Shown here: piece by piece, positions 10,201-20,772 of the stretch
How the letters are laid out: every line of letters starts with the position of its first letter
Position numbering within the stretch: position 1 is the first letter of the stretch
Assembly: GCA_003116975.1 (NCBI GenBank)
Contig: BGKB01000180.1
Span: forward strand, 1-64,000
DNA length: 64,000 nucleotides
Reading direction: 5' to 3'
Source of the DNA: Aurantiochytrium sp. KH105
Lineage: Eukaryota > Sar > Bigyra > Thraustochytrida > Thraustochytriidae
Position numbers and translations under genes: made by a program
The notes under the pieces: model-generated
What the model saw: only the letters and a program-made list of their open reading frames with translations
The model's database searches: none
What the model was told of the DNA's origin: nothing

Positions 10201-11999
10201 CCTCCGCGCAGCCTCCGCTCCGCTCGCCGGCCTCGAAGCGCGTCTGCCCTCGCTCGCCCTCGCTCGCCCTCGCCCTGCACGCCGCGCCGCGCCAGGCAGC
10301 CAGCCAAGCCGCCAGTTCCTGGCTCCCGAGACCCCTAAAGAGAGACGCCCCGCCCGCCGACTCTGACTCTGCCCGCTGCTCCGCTCGAGCTTGCCTGCCC
10401 TGCTCGGCTCCGCTCCGCTCTGCGCGCGCCAGCCCGGGCCGAGCTCCCGCGCGGTCTTCCGAGCTGCGCGACGGCGCCGCGGCGAAGCAGGTCTGGCGGC
10501 GAGAGCGCTGCGCTGCGCGAGGAGATGAGGAGGTGAGGAGATGCGGAGATGGATGGACCGACGCTGCACGCGCTGCGCTGGGACGCAGCGGCGGGTGAAG
10601 TATGGCCGCGAGGGCTGGCTGGCTGGCCAGGAGAGGAGGGAGGGGAGAGCAGCGGCAGCGCGGCCGCGGCTCGCATCGCGAGCGGCTGCGGCGCGGCTGG
10701 CCAGACTGGGAGTGCACGGACGGGGCGCGATGAGCGAGGATCTTGGGGTACGTACGAAGGCGAGCGAGCGACCGGGAGAAGATGGACGCGTCCCAGAAAG
10801 GCCGAGCAGAACAAAGGCAGGAAGGACGCAGGCCGGCCGGCCGATCGATGTGCGTCCGTGCGAGCGAGCGGGCGTGCGGAAGCGGGAGGGCAGGCAGCGC
10901 GTTTTGTGCAGGCAGTCTGTGCAGTCCGCGCGAGCGCCCGGTGTGCCGGCGCGCAAGGGCGCGCGACGCGGGTGCGTGTCGCGGATCGCCTCCACTCAAC
11001 GGTCTAAATCTTGGCCGGGCAAATCTCTCTTCGCGCGCGTCGCGCCCCGAATGCCCCCGGTGTGTGCCGAGGATCCGCGCGGGGAGCACGAGAGAGGGGG
11101 GCGCGCGGGGCGTCTCGGCAGGAGGCGCAGCGCGTGCCGCCGAGACCTAAAGCCGCGCACTTCGAGTTGTCGCATCGCGGCGATGCTGCAGCTGCAGCTG
11201 CGCGCACATGATAACCATAAAGACGTCGCGCAGACGCCTTCCGTACGTCATGCCAGGCTCCGTTCGCTCCGCACCCACGGGGCGCGGAGTTTCCGACGCT
11301 CTTTCCTCGGTGTGTTCCGTCCGCGTGCCGACCCGGCCGGACCTGCCCTGCCTGGTGCTGATGATCGAGCCGCAGCCACGCTTGGTGGTATACCGTGGCA
11401 GCAGCCTCAAGTGCGACGTTGGTTGCAGATCCAGCTCGCTATTCGCTTGTTTGGCGCAGAACTTGCTTTTTCCTAATGGCTCGCCCGCCAACTTGAACTG
11501 CGAGCGAAGCATGGCAAGCTGCAGACAGAGCCTTGATCCCATCCCCACTTGCCGACGACCGTGTGCAGCCTGCCACAGCCGCACCGCGAGCCGCGCCAGC
11601 TGCGCGTCGTGCTTGCTGCAGCTGCTGGCCGCGAATCAAGATGATTGCACAATTATTTCCACGCACGAGGAGGGCAGAACAGGAGGGCCGGAGGGTGCGT
11701 CACAAGGCGTCTTTAGGGCATCAAACGTCAACGAGCTCACAAGTGATGCAGGATGAGTAGGCGAGAGCTACACCGGGGCCGGACTCGAACCTAAGCTCAG
11801 CCTTCTGTTTTTCATTCATTCTTTTATTCATCCGTCGATTCTTAATTCAGCCATCAAAGGCAGGCGCAGCTACGCGGTAGACTCCACCGTTTTGGCGGCA
11901 GGATGGGCGCGCCACTAACACTGCAGAGACAGACACAAGCTTTGCGTCCTGGAGCCTGGGCCCTATCTCGATGAATCCTCACCACAGATTCTTTTGACG

Positions 12000-14900
12000 T
12001 CAGCTCTCAGAGCTCATAGACTGATGCTGAGAAAGCTCGACGTAGCGAGGAGCTCGTCGCGATGAAGAGACAGCAGCAGCAGCAGCAGAAGCCGGCGCCG
12101 TCACCACTCCTCGAGGCGCAGGCGCCGTCCGACTCACGAAACAGTCCTCCACCGTTCGACGAAGACTGTCAGAAAGCACGGTCCATGGCGAAGTTTCCTC
12201 GAGCGCCAGGTCGCAAATCTCGCGCGACTTCCCCTGAATGCGCGCGAGAGATGAATTAAGCACGGCGAGCTGCCGCTGGAGACGGTCCACGCGGGCCGCA
12301 GAGGCCTGCATGTTCGACTTGCGCTGCTCTTGCTGCTGCTGCGAAGCATCCTCGCTTGGCCGTCTTGCCCTGGCACCGCCCTCGTCCTCCTCGTCCTCCT
12401 TGCTGCCCATCGCCGCGGCACCGTGGCCGAAAACATTGGCCTCTTCGTCATCGTTCTCATCGTCAGACCCCACATCGAGGCCATCGTTCGATGAGTCCGT
12501 GGCGACAGAAGCGTGGCTAAAGGAGCTTATGCGGCCAGAGCTGCCAAAGCTCTGCACGCGACTCCGATGATCCTGCGCCTCATTTGCAGACAACGCCGCA
12601 TCCAGGCGCCACTCAATGTCTCGCGCCGACGACGAGGCTTCCCGCATCCGGGGCAACAATACGCTGTCCACGCGACGAGTCATCATTTGCAATCGCTCTT
12701 GAAGATCCTCGACTTGCGATGCCAGAGACAGCGCTTCCTTCTTGGCCTGCTGTCGTAAACGCTTATGCGTGCGAACCTCCTCCGCTTTGGCATCGACGAT
12801 GGACTGCATCTCCTGCTCCGTAAGTCGAATCGCCTCGGCCTCGCGCCGCGTTGCGGAGGCTGTCTCCACAAGCAAACCCTCGAGTTCCTTGATGCGCGCA
12901 TCTTTTGCTTGCGCCAAGGATGCCAACTCATGCTGCGCCGACTCCAGCTCCTCGCGCAAGGCCTCCAATTCGGCGGCATGAGCTTTGGTTGCTGCCGCGA
13001 CTTCTTTCTCCGCTTCGCTTCGCGCGGCTTGCACGGCGTCGCCTTGCTTTTTCATCAATGCATCGACATAAGCCTTGGCCTTGCGCTTCATCTCGCTCGC
13101 CTCGGCGCGCTCGCGCTTTAAATCGTCTTCGAGTCGCTCCACCAGGGACTCTTGCTCGATGCGCGCGGCCACAGCGAGAGCCTGACGTTCCTGAACGCTT
13201 TGTAGTGCTTCACGATGTCCGGCCTCGGCCTTTTCTTGCGCGCGCTCAAAACGGTCAATTTCTTCGCGATGTCGAGCTTGCATCGCTACTTCCGCTTCCT
13301 CAAGTCGGGCAATACTCGCATTCGCGCGCGCGAGCGCCTCCCGAAGCTCGTCTCTGTCTGATTCGCTCTCGCGAAGAACCTCTTTGAGGCTTGCCAATTC
13401 ACGTTCGCGAGACTCCACATCTTGGGCAGACCTTTCCTCGTACTCGCGAAGCTGTTCTGCAGCATGGTCGCGCTCGGTGCGAAGCGCAGCGGCGTCTTCT
13501 CCTGCCTTGGCCGACGCTGTATTCGCTTCTGCGAGTGCAGTTTCAAGCTCACCCAGCGCGGTCTCGCGTGCGTTGGCGGTCGCTTGGGCTTGGGAAAGCT
13601 GTGTTTCGAGGGACGCGACCGCGCCCTCGCGATCCGTCAGCTTTCCCTGCAGCTGGGCGATGAGGGCGTGTTCTTGGGTGTTGGATGCCGCGGCGGCGGC
13701 GAGATCGCTCTCTGTTTCCGCCAGCTTCCGTTCGAGCGCTTCGATCTTTTCTCGCGAGACCTTCCCTTCCTTGTCCAACGCTTCCGCGGCATTTGCTTGC
13801 GCTTCCTCCAAAGCACGCCGCGCCTCTGCAAGTTCATTTTGCGTTTGAGAGAGAGATTGTGCACTTTCATCAAGCGCTGACTGCTTCTCTGCAAGCGCGG
13901 CCTCGAGAGCAGCCTTGGTTTCGTTGGATTGGGCTGCCGACGTCTCGGCGCTGTCCCGCTTCGCTTCCGCCAAGTCCTCCTCAAGTGCTTGCACCCGGGA
14001 CTTCAAGGCAAGGATACGCTCCTGATGAGCATTCTCCGCTTCGGCAAAGGTTTTTGTACTGGCTTCACGTTCACTCTGCAGCCGCGCAACTGTCTCTTCC
14101 AGCTCGTCAACCTGCGCGCGCCACGCAGCGTCACCTTGATTGGCGACCTTGTCGTCGTCGTCGTCGTCGTTGTCGTCACCATCTTCCTCGTTTCGACTGG
14201 GCGCGGCAGATACTTCTTCTTCTTCTTCTTCTTCTTCTTCCTCGATATCAAAATCGCGGCGCGACTCGAGGCCCTTTTGCTCCAGCCCAGCTAACTTGTC
14301 TCGCGTGGCGAGTTTGTCTCGCAAGTCATTGACCTCTTCTTGCAAGTCTCGGCAAAGTCGTTCCCAGTCAGTCTCGTGTGTTTCGATAGCGTCCTTCGCA
14401 GGCGGACCAGGCTCAGCTGCTGCAGAGGAAACTTCCATGTCTCCGAACCCTAGCAAGTCCTCCTCAGGTACTGCAGCACTCGCACCCGTGCTTCTTGGGC
14501 TCGTAACCTCGGCGTTCTTGGCGTGAGCGATCTCCGCCTCAAGAGCTGCTATTCTCTCGCGTACTGTAGCATCCACATCGCGTGCACTGGCATCGCGTTC
14601 TGCTCTCGTATCGACAAGCTCCTTGCGCACTGCAGCAAGATCTGCGTTGGCTTCTTCGGCTTTGTTCGCGGCGTCAGCCAGGTCCGCCTCCAGGGCCGCA
14701 ATACGTTCATGCGCTTGCCTTTCCGCCGAGCTCGCTTCTTGACCGTTCTTTGCCTCAGAGACCTGCTCTTGAATCCTAGCAAGCTGCTCGTGGCTCTCCT
14801 CAAGTTGCGCTGCGAGGCGAGCAGATTCTTCCTGTGCCTTTGAACTGACATCTGCAAGATTTGCCTCCAAGTTGACGATGCGCGCTTGCGCTTCGTCCCG

Positions 14901-15596
14901 GTCGGCCTCAGCCTGGGCAAATTTATCTTTGGCCTTGGCAAACTCTTGCTCGAGACTTTGCGAGGCTTCGATCTGAGCCTTCGCAGCGGCAAGATTGGTT
15001 TCGAGTGCGGCGCGTTCTTGGGCCTGCGTCTCCGCATCGTCGATGCGCTCTGCGAGCTGTTTTCGAACAACAGCCAAGTCGGCTTCCAAAGAAGAGATGC
15101 GCTCTTGCGCTTGGGTTTCGGCGGCATTTCGACTCGCGAGCTCGCCCGTCTCAATTTGAGCGAGCTTTTCCCGCAGTTGCTCGGCCTCGTCTGCCTTGCC
15201 CTGGGTCTCGTTGAGTTTTACGTGCGCATCCTCAAGTTGTGTTTTCACTTGAGCCAGGTTTTCTTGGAGCTTGGTGACGGCTGATCGAGCTTTCGATTTG
15301 AGCGTCTGCTCACGCTCCGCGGCAGCCTTGAGCTCTTCGTCGCGTTGTGCAATATCCGCGCGCAGCTTTTGCACAAACTCCTTTGTTTTGGTCTTGATCT
15401 CGCGCAGCGCGTGATCTCTGCTTTCCAGCGCCTTGCGGAGCTCGCGCACCTCGCGCTGCTGCGGCCCCACGTCATGTTGCTGTCGTGGCTGCGATTGCTG
15501 CTCAAGCTGCTGCTGCTCCTGCTGGAGGTCTTGCTGCTCGAGTTCGCCGCCATCCTCGCCCTCCACGGGGCCGCCTTCGTCGTCGGCGCTCGCCAT
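12000..15596 (-). CDS. Large coiled-coil protein (1198 residues), function unknown
   Basis: Almost entirely predicted coiled coil: heptad-like, Ala/Glu/Lys/Gln-rich sequence from about residue 45 to 1010, interrupted near residues 445-480 by an acidic block (Glu run followed by Asp runs). The first 45 residues are Gln-rich and the last 90 are Ser/Ala-rich. The repeated ALEADLA / ALEAEIA pattern indicates internal duplication. Such proteins are typically structural or tethering factors (golgin, centrosomal or nuclear-filament types), but no GRIP, GRAB or membrane-anchor domain is seen, so no function is assigned. The ATG at 15596 begins the frame. It is divergent from the IQ-motif gene, with about 690 nt between their starts. 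Confidence 0.75.
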   Translation of the reverse strand: MASADDEGGPVEGEDGGELEQQDLQQEQQQLEQQSQPRQQHDVGPQQREVRELRKALESRDHALREIKTKTKEFVQKLRADIAQRDEELKAAAEREQTLKSKARSAVTKLQENLAQVKTQLEDAHVKLNETQGKADEAEQLREKLAQIETGELASRNAAETQAQERISSLEADLAVVRKQLAERIDDAETQAQERAALETNLAAAKAQIEASQSLEQEFAKAKDKFAQAEADRDEAQARIVNLEANLADVSSKAQEESARLAAQLEESHEQLARIQEQVSEAKNGQEASSAERQAHERIAALEADLADAANKAEEANADLAAVRKELVDTRAERDASARDVDATVRERIAALEAEIAHAKNAEVTSPRSTGASAAVPEEDLLGFGDMEVSSAAAEPGPPAKDAIETHETDWERLCRDLQEEVNDLRDKLATRDKLAGLEQKGLESRRDFDIEEEEEEEEEEVSAAPSRNEEDGDDNDDDDDDKVANQGDAAWRAQVDELEETVARLQSEREASTKTFAEAENAHQERILALKSRVQALEEDLAEAKRDSAETSAAQSNETKAALEAALAEKQSALDESAQSLSQTQNELAEARRALEEAQANAAEALDKEGKVSREKIEALERKLAETESDLAAAAASNTQEHALIAQLQGKLTDREGAVASLETQLSQAQATANARETALGELETALAEANTASAKAGEDAAALRTERDHAAEQLREYEERSAQDVESRERELASLKEVLRESESDRDELREALARANASIARLEEAEVAMQARHREEIDRFERAQEKAEAGHREALQSVQERQALAVAARIEQESLVERLEDDLKRERAEASEMKRKAKAYVDALMKKQGDAVQAARSEAEKEVAAATKAHAAELEALREELESAQHELASLAQAKDARIKELEGLLVETASATRREAEAIRLTEQEMQSIVDAKAEEVRTHKRLRQQAKKEALSLASQVEDLQERLQMMTRRVDSVLLPRMREASSSARDIEWRLDAALSANEAQDHRSRVQSFGSSGRISSFSHASVATDSSNDGLDVGSDDENDDEEANVFGHGAAAMGSKEDEEDEGGARARRPSEDASQQQQEQRKSNMQASAARVDRLQRQLAVLNSSLARIQGKSREICDLALEETSPWTVLSDSLRRTVEDCFVSRTAPAPRGVVTAPASAAAAAVSSSRRAPRYVELSQHQSMSSES

Positions 15597-16288
15597 CTCC
15601 TCAGAGAGGAGAGGCGAGAGCGCGCGGGATGCGCCGCGCAGACGTCGCGAGCTCCCTGGCAGCGGCGACCGCGCTGCGCCCGCGCCGCCGGGCCGCGCAG
15701 CGAGCAGCGAAGTCGACTTGCTCGCTCTCGGGCGCGCGAGTTCCGAAGCGGCCTATGGTCGATAGACCTCTTTGTCCCTCTTGCTATCTTTTCGATCCGT
15801 TACGACGGACGTGTCTTGCAAGCCGCCCGGCGCCCCGGATCAAGGAGAGGTATCGGTACCCGTATCATGGGCGAGAAAGCCCACGGTCTCGCTGCCAGGC
15901 CGCTCGGGCTGACGGAAGTGTTGCCCGAGAAGAATTCCGGGTTTCTCTACTGTTGTAGCTCACCATCATCCGGGACGCGAGTCTCGGGTCGTGTTGTGAT
16001 TGCGAAAGCCTTGCAAAAGTGCCTCTTCCTCTTCTTCTTCTTCTTCTTTTCTCTCTCTTTCCTCCTCCCGTCTCCCCACAAAGAATAACAATACGAGTAG
16101 CCAGCCAGCCAGCCACCATGGCCAGCGGCTCTTAATGAATGCGAACAATGGAAAAGTATGCCAATGCATGTGCCACAGTGACTTTCGGACCACTTTGCCA
16201 TCAGGGAAGAGGAAGAAAAGACTAGGCACGTAGAGTAGCAGTAGCAGGCCAAGCGTCGACCGACGGTAGCTCTCGAATACAGTCGACC
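15597..16288. promoter_or_regulatory. Divergent promoter region between coiled-coil and IQ-motif genes
   Basis: 692 nt between two divergent starts. Contains a pyrimidine-rich stretch (CTT/TCT, about 16021-16070) and a short GCCA repeat at about 16100-16116, roughly 170 nt before the plus-strand start. No TATA box was evident. Confidence 0.4.
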
Positions 16289-19200
16289 ATGGCACGCCAG
16301 CGACGAAAACGAAGAGCGCGTCTGCCCGCGTTGCGGACGCCGGTGACGGCCGAGGACGCTGTCTATGACCGTGGCGAGTCCGGATGGCCCATTGCTCCCA
16401 ATGCGACGCCAGAGTCTAGCTGCTCGCCGTATGAGAGAAAGATAAGAAAGCACGAGAAATCTCCGAAAAAATCGAGGCAAAAATCGCAAGAGCAAAATGC
16501 TGGCATGGGCGCCAAGCGCGCATTCGCAAAGCCTTCTCAAGATAACCTTCGAGCAACCATGAGGGCGGCGGCTTATCGATTGGACGTTGACCACATAGAT
16601 CAGCTGCGAGATAACGCGCGCTTTCGGCTTCGTCTCTCTGGTCTACGCACGCTCAAGCCTGGGCAAAGACTCAAGGTTGTCAAGGACAGACCTCAGAGCA
16701 CAGACCTCAAGCTTCGTGAGGCTCGCATCACAAAGGAAATCCTTCGGTCCGGCCCATTCGCACAATTAGAGACTTGTGATCTCGATAATTTATCAGCACA
16801 AAGTTGGAATCAGCAGCGGCACGAGGGCGATTTTGCAGCGACCAAAGTACAGTGCTGGTGGCGCGTCATTTTAGCTGTATATTGCGTCAGAGAGCGAAAA
16901 GCGGCACGGGAGGCAATGATTTTTTCCTGCGCCTCTCGTATTCAAGCCATGCAACGTCGCGCAGAGGCTCGTGTTCGCGTGGCCCGAATGAGGGAAGGAA
17001 AACGACGTCATGAGGCCTCGCTGACGATATCGAGAGTCTACCGTGGGCATCAGGGACGACTTCGGGCGCGCGCACGCCAAGAGGAAGTTGACCGAATTGC
17101 ACTCGAACACGCAAGCGCCGTCATCGCACAGAGCTGCGCTCGTGGCTTTCTTGTCCGACAACGTCTCAAGTTGCAAGCACAAGCGATTACCGCGATTGCA
17201 TCCGCATGGAGGGCACTTCTTGCACGACGTTGTGCGGCACAACGCCGAGACGCTGCACAACGTCTTGGGGAGTTTGGCCGAACTATCGTTGGCCGTCAGC
17301 GGTACATGGATCAAAAGAAAAGAGCATTGCAAATTCAATGTTTCCGACGCCAAATTATCGCACGACGTCGCGCAGCAGCAAGACGGCAAGAATTGCAGCA
17401 AGAAGCACTCGAGATGGCACGATGCCGTTCTGCAAACGATCTCCAACGCCTTTTCCGGGGCATGCGAGGCCGCCAATACTTTGCAAAAGAGCGCTGCGCC
17501 CAAGACAGACTCGAGGCAGCTTTGCAAACCCATGAGGGCGTCCAGCTAATCGTTTCTCATCTCGTTCATCAGGAAAATGTCGATCGACCCCGCTTTCTCA
17601 AGGACAAATACCGCGAGGCCATTATGCGCTTTCCAGAGAGTAGCGAGCTGCGTTATGGCCGAGCCTTACACTCTGCAGTTCTCGAAAAGGACGAGCTTTC
17701 GGCGCAAAAGTTCGTTTTGGAAGGAAAAAAGCTCGATCATGATGATGACGGCTTCCTCATGATGGAGCGTATCTTTGCCATGGCGACGCGAGTCGGAGGA
17801 CAGACACGCACGCGTGGACATCTTCATCGTGCCTTGCTTAACATATGGTGCCACCCCGCTCGGGAACAAATGGCCATTGAGCTCTTGGAAAGAGTTGCAG
17901 GAGATCTTGGTGACCCGGCAGCTGCAAAGCTGGCCGAGCGGATGTTGGCGCGCTTTGAGAAGGAAATTCAGGCCAAAAGCTTTCACTTTCGCTGCGGCAG
18001 TCAAGATGCGGTCGCATTTGTGCGCAAAGATTTTGCAGGGGAACTTCTTGCTTGGCGACGTGGCCATAACTATCTCTTTCGCGTCAGATATGCAGTTACA
18101 ACCAATGAACATCAGACTTGGATGGTCGCAGAGCTCGTTGTGACGACACGGGAAACGCGCGAAGTGGTGTCCCAACTCGACCGAAGAGACCTATTACAAG
18201 CCGGCTGTGAGGACGATCTCGCGCACAAACTTACCGAGATGCTTGATGTTGTACGAACAGCGGACGGCGTCGCACGAATCTTTCTCAAGTTCACCCAAGA
18301 ACCATTTCCGATGATGACGGCCCTCATTCCCTCCACAGGCTCGCACCTCAACGTGATTGCCTTCCCTGCAAAACCTGATGCTGAACATGTACTGGACGTG
18401 ATTCTGCATGCATCGGATCTCGCACTAGGAGAAGATTACCGATTGGAGATATCGAATGATGAGATGAAGGCGCTCTTTGCAGACGAAGAGGGGCTATTGC
18501 TCGCTCGGACCCGGCCGGGATGGCGGCGAAAGTGTAAGCCACTCATTGCGAAACTTGTGAGCTTGCTCGATCTCGCTGATCTCGCGGTCCCATCCGTTGG
18601 AGACCTTGTCGTGTCGATCGAGCCGCGATACCTCCGTTATATGAACGCGTCTCTGCAATCTAAGGCCTCAACAAAACGGCCAAAGTGGTACCGACTAGGG
18701 CGCGTAGTTGAAAGATCAGGTCTTCAATTTCGTATGACACCTCTTCGTGAAAAGAAACCGCAAGGTTCTCTTCTCTTTGAAGACCTAGAAGACGGCAAAC
18801 CAACCTTGAAAGCGTCTTCTGCAAAAGGGGCAAAAGCGCAGGATTCCACCTACTGGCTTGGTCTCGAGGATGTCCGTCTCGCGAGGGTCCGCGAAGGCAA
18901 GCTGCCGTCGACGCTTGAGCTCGTCGGTCCGCGCGTCCGAATCAACGAACCACCCGATCTTGCACGTTCTTTTCGGCTTGAAAAGCAACGTCGCAAGCTC
19001 ATTCTCTGCGGCGAGGCACGCAAGACTGAAGCAGCGTCAAATGTTGCAGCCATTCAAGTGCAGCGTGTCTTTCGCGGAATGCAAGGTCGACGTGAGGCTG
19101 ATCGGGCGCTCGAAGACTTTGCTGCCAGCCAAATTGCAGAAGCTTGGCGCTTGCGTGTTGTACTCATGCGCAAGGTGCGTGAACACGCGCTTGCCTACCG

Positions 19201-20722
19201 ACACCAAGAGGCGGCCACTCGAATTTGCACATGTGCGCGAAGATATCTTGCCAGACTACGCTTCGAGGAACGACGAAGAGCCTGTTTTGGCGACACAGGC
19301 CTGCGTGTAGCAATGAGGCACCTTGCTTACCAGCGAAACGGCGGAACATCGGATGCCGTGGACCGTTGTCTTGCCATGCTCACGTTTGATCTTGCCGAAA
19401 GCTATACCATCCAAACTTTGGAGATGGTGAGTTTGCGTTTCGCTGATGCTTTGAAAGTGGAACCAAGTCATCCCGACATACTTGCAGGATCTGCAATCCT
19501 TGCACCTCAGCGAACGTGGGTAGAAAAGGGGACTTTGGAAGATGCCCTTTCCGCCGCGCAGGACGAAAGTGCATGCAGACTTGACCAAGCAGGTATCGAG
19601 GCTTTTCGATTAACCTATCAACTTTACCTGCAGCGCATCACTCGATTGTGGTGCAACAACCCAGTTTCTGTACTTCAAGTCGCTTTGGCGGAGCGACTGG
19701 TCTTTCACAATGCGGAGGAGGCCTTTGTAGCTGCCTCGCATGCGAAACGGCTCGTTCAGCAGGATACCGAGTGTGGAGTAGCTAAAACAGCAAGAGCAGC
19801 AAGAGCAGCAAAAGAACTGGAAACAGCAGCACAAAAGGAAGCACAAAGTGCTGGAGAGAAGGATGAAGCAACAGCAGGAGAAGAGCCTGAAGCCAAATCA
19901 GAAACAGAAACAGAAATAGCAGCATCACCAGCAGATAAAACCGCAGAAAAATCATCAAAAACACTGACGAAAGCCGCACACCGAGATACCGTCTCGCTTG
20001 CAGTGACACTCAACTTTGCAGTATGTTGTTTGTTTCGTCTCAAAACCCGTTGGGCGATGCGACGAATCCTGCACTGGTGGTCTCGGAAAAGATCTAAAAG
20101 TCCTCGTCTAAATGCTACCTTTTGCAAAACATGGCGTCTGCAAAACGAAAAGCCTCACGCATGGCTCAGGTATGCCTGGCGTCTGCACGCGTTCGATGAA
20201 GGATCAGCAGACGAGATTGAGCTCGCGTACGCGCAAGCGATGAATGATGCAAAGCGACAGAACAATGCCGATGCCATCTTCATGGTGGCTTGCTCACAAG
20301 ATCTTTTCCAACTAGCGCAAGGGCGACATCCGTCTTCTAGCGCTCTTGCAAAGGATCCAAGGAGATTTTGGCAGTCGCCACTCAATGGCTTGCGACGTAT
20401 TCTCGAATTTGGTACGCTGCAGGAGCCATGTACAAAGGCGATCCTTTTTTTGCACGCCGCACTAATGCAATGGCACGCAGGGCAGAATGCAGCGGCAAGT
20501 CTCCGGCTTCTCACGCAAGCCATGGCGCTAGACCCGACAAGCGTCGAGCTCAATATTGGGTGCAGTGGTCTTCGGCGCGCCATGGCGCATCCGATTGAGA
20601 TCGAGAAACGCAGCCCCTTGGTCCCACCCCCTGCAGAAAGCACTGCTGAAGCCGATGACGATGAAGAAGATGAACCTTTGCATGATAGCAAGGTAGCTGA
20701 ACGCGAGCCTTGTGGACTTTGA
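16289..20722 (+). CDS. Giant IQ-motif protein (1477 residues)
   Basis: A single uninterrupted frame. IQ-type calmodulin-binding motifs occur in two clusters: about residues 180-400 (for example AAVIAQSCARGFLVRQRL around residue 274 and NDLQRLFRGMRGRQYF around 382) and about residues 915-995 (VAAIQVQRVFRGMQGRRE, TRICTCARRYLARLRFEERR). The segment between them is globular with no recognised domain; the C-terminal third has helical, TPR-like stretches (ALKVEPSHPDILAG, ALDPTSVELN) split by a charged Ala/Glu/Lys-rich tract at about residues 1167-1235. In the unusual first cluster many IQ units lack the full IQxxxRGxxxR. Multi-IQ proteins of this size are often ciliary or cytoskeletal, but that is inference only. 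Convergent with the NIPA-like gene, 50 nt away. Confidence 0.75.
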   Translation: MARQRRKRRARLPALRTPVTAEDAVYDRGESGWPIAPNATPESSCSPYERKIRKHEKSPKKSRQKSQEQNAGMGAKRAFAKPSQDNLRATMRAAAYRLDVDHIDQLRDNARFRLRLSGLRTLKPGQRLKVVKDRPQSTDLKLREARITKEILRSGPFAQLETCDLDNLSAQSWNQQRHEGDFAATKVQCWWRVILAVYCVRERKAAREAMIFSCASRIQAMQRRAEARVRVARMREGKRRHEASLTISRVYRGHQGRLRARARQEEVDRIALEHASAVIAQSCARGFLVRQRLKLQAQAITAIASAWRALLARRCAAQRRDAAQRLGEFGRTIVGRQRYMDQKKRALQIQCFRRQIIARRRAAARRQELQQEALEMARCRSANDLQRLFRGMRGRQYFAKERCAQDRLEAALQTHEGVQLIVSHLVHQENVDRPRFLKDKYREAIMRFPESSELRYGRALHSAVLEKDELSAQKFVLEGKKLDHDDDGFLMMERIFAMATRVGGQTRTRGHLHRALLNIWCHPAREQMAIELLERVAGDLGDPAAAKLAERMLARFEKEIQAKSFHFRCGSQDAVAFVRKDFAGELLAWRRGHNYLFRVRYAVTTNEHQTWMVAELVVTTRETREVVSQLDRRDLLQAGCEDDLAHKLTEMLDVVRTADGVARIFLKFTQEPFPMMTALIPSTGSHLNVIAFPAKPDAEHVLDVILHASDLALGEDYRLEISNDEMKALFADEEGLLLARTRPGWRRKCKPLIAKLVSLLDLADLAVPSVGDLVVSIEPRYLRYMNASLQSKASTKRPKWYRLGRVVERSGLQFRMTPLREKKPQGSLLFEDLEDGKPTLKASSAKGAKAQDSTYWLGLEDVRLARVREGKLPSTLELVGPRVRINEPPDLARSFRLEKQRRKLILCGEARKTEAASNVAAIQVQRVFRGMQGRREADRALEDFAASQIAEAWRLRVVLMRKVREHALAYRHQEAATRICTCARRYLARLRFEERRRACFGDTGLRVAMRHLAYQRNGGTSDAVDRCLAMLTFDLAESYTIQTLEMVSLRFADALKVEPSHPDILAGSAILAPQRTWVEKGTLEDALSAAQDESACRLDQAGIEAFRLTYQLYLQRITRLWCNNPVSVLQVALAERLVFHNAEEAFVAASHAKRLVQQDTECGVAKTARAARAAKELETAAQKEAQSAGEKDEATAGEEPEAKSETETEIAASPADKTAEKSSKTLTKAAHRDTVSLAVTLNFAVCCLFRLKTRWAMRRILHWWSRKRSKSPRLNATFCKTWRLQNEKPHAWLRYAWRLHAFDEGSADEIELAYAQAMNDAKRQNNADAIFMVACSQDLFQLAQGRHPSSSALAKDPRRFWQSPLNGLRRILEFGTLQEPCTKAILFLHAALMQWHAGQNAAASLRLLTQAMALDPTSVELNIGCSGLRRAMAHPIEIEKRSPLVPPPAESTAEADDDEEDEPLHDSKVAEREPCGL

Positions 20723-20772
20723 GAACATGGGGAAAGAATGTAATTTTATGTAAAGTTAACGATGCCATTGAT

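Larger units (their letters stand above)
10060..11999. other. Intergenic region with tandem repeats, no gene recognised
   Basis: About 1.9 kb upstream of the 7TM gene and downstream of the coiled-coil gene (both minus strand). The first 140 nt contain two tandem arrays described separately. The rest is very GC-rich with mutually overlapping open frames on both strands, typical of high-GC noise rather than genes. Confidence 0.45.

Noticed and set aside
10541-11476. 311-codon plus-strand open frame upstream of the 7TM gene
   Set aside because: Composition typical of random high-GC sequence, overlapped by other frames, no motif or good start context.
11762-11840. tRNA-like T-arm (complement of GGTTCGAGTCC) on the minus strand
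   Set aside because: Only the T-loop matches; T-stem pairing, acceptor stem and D-arm could not be found.
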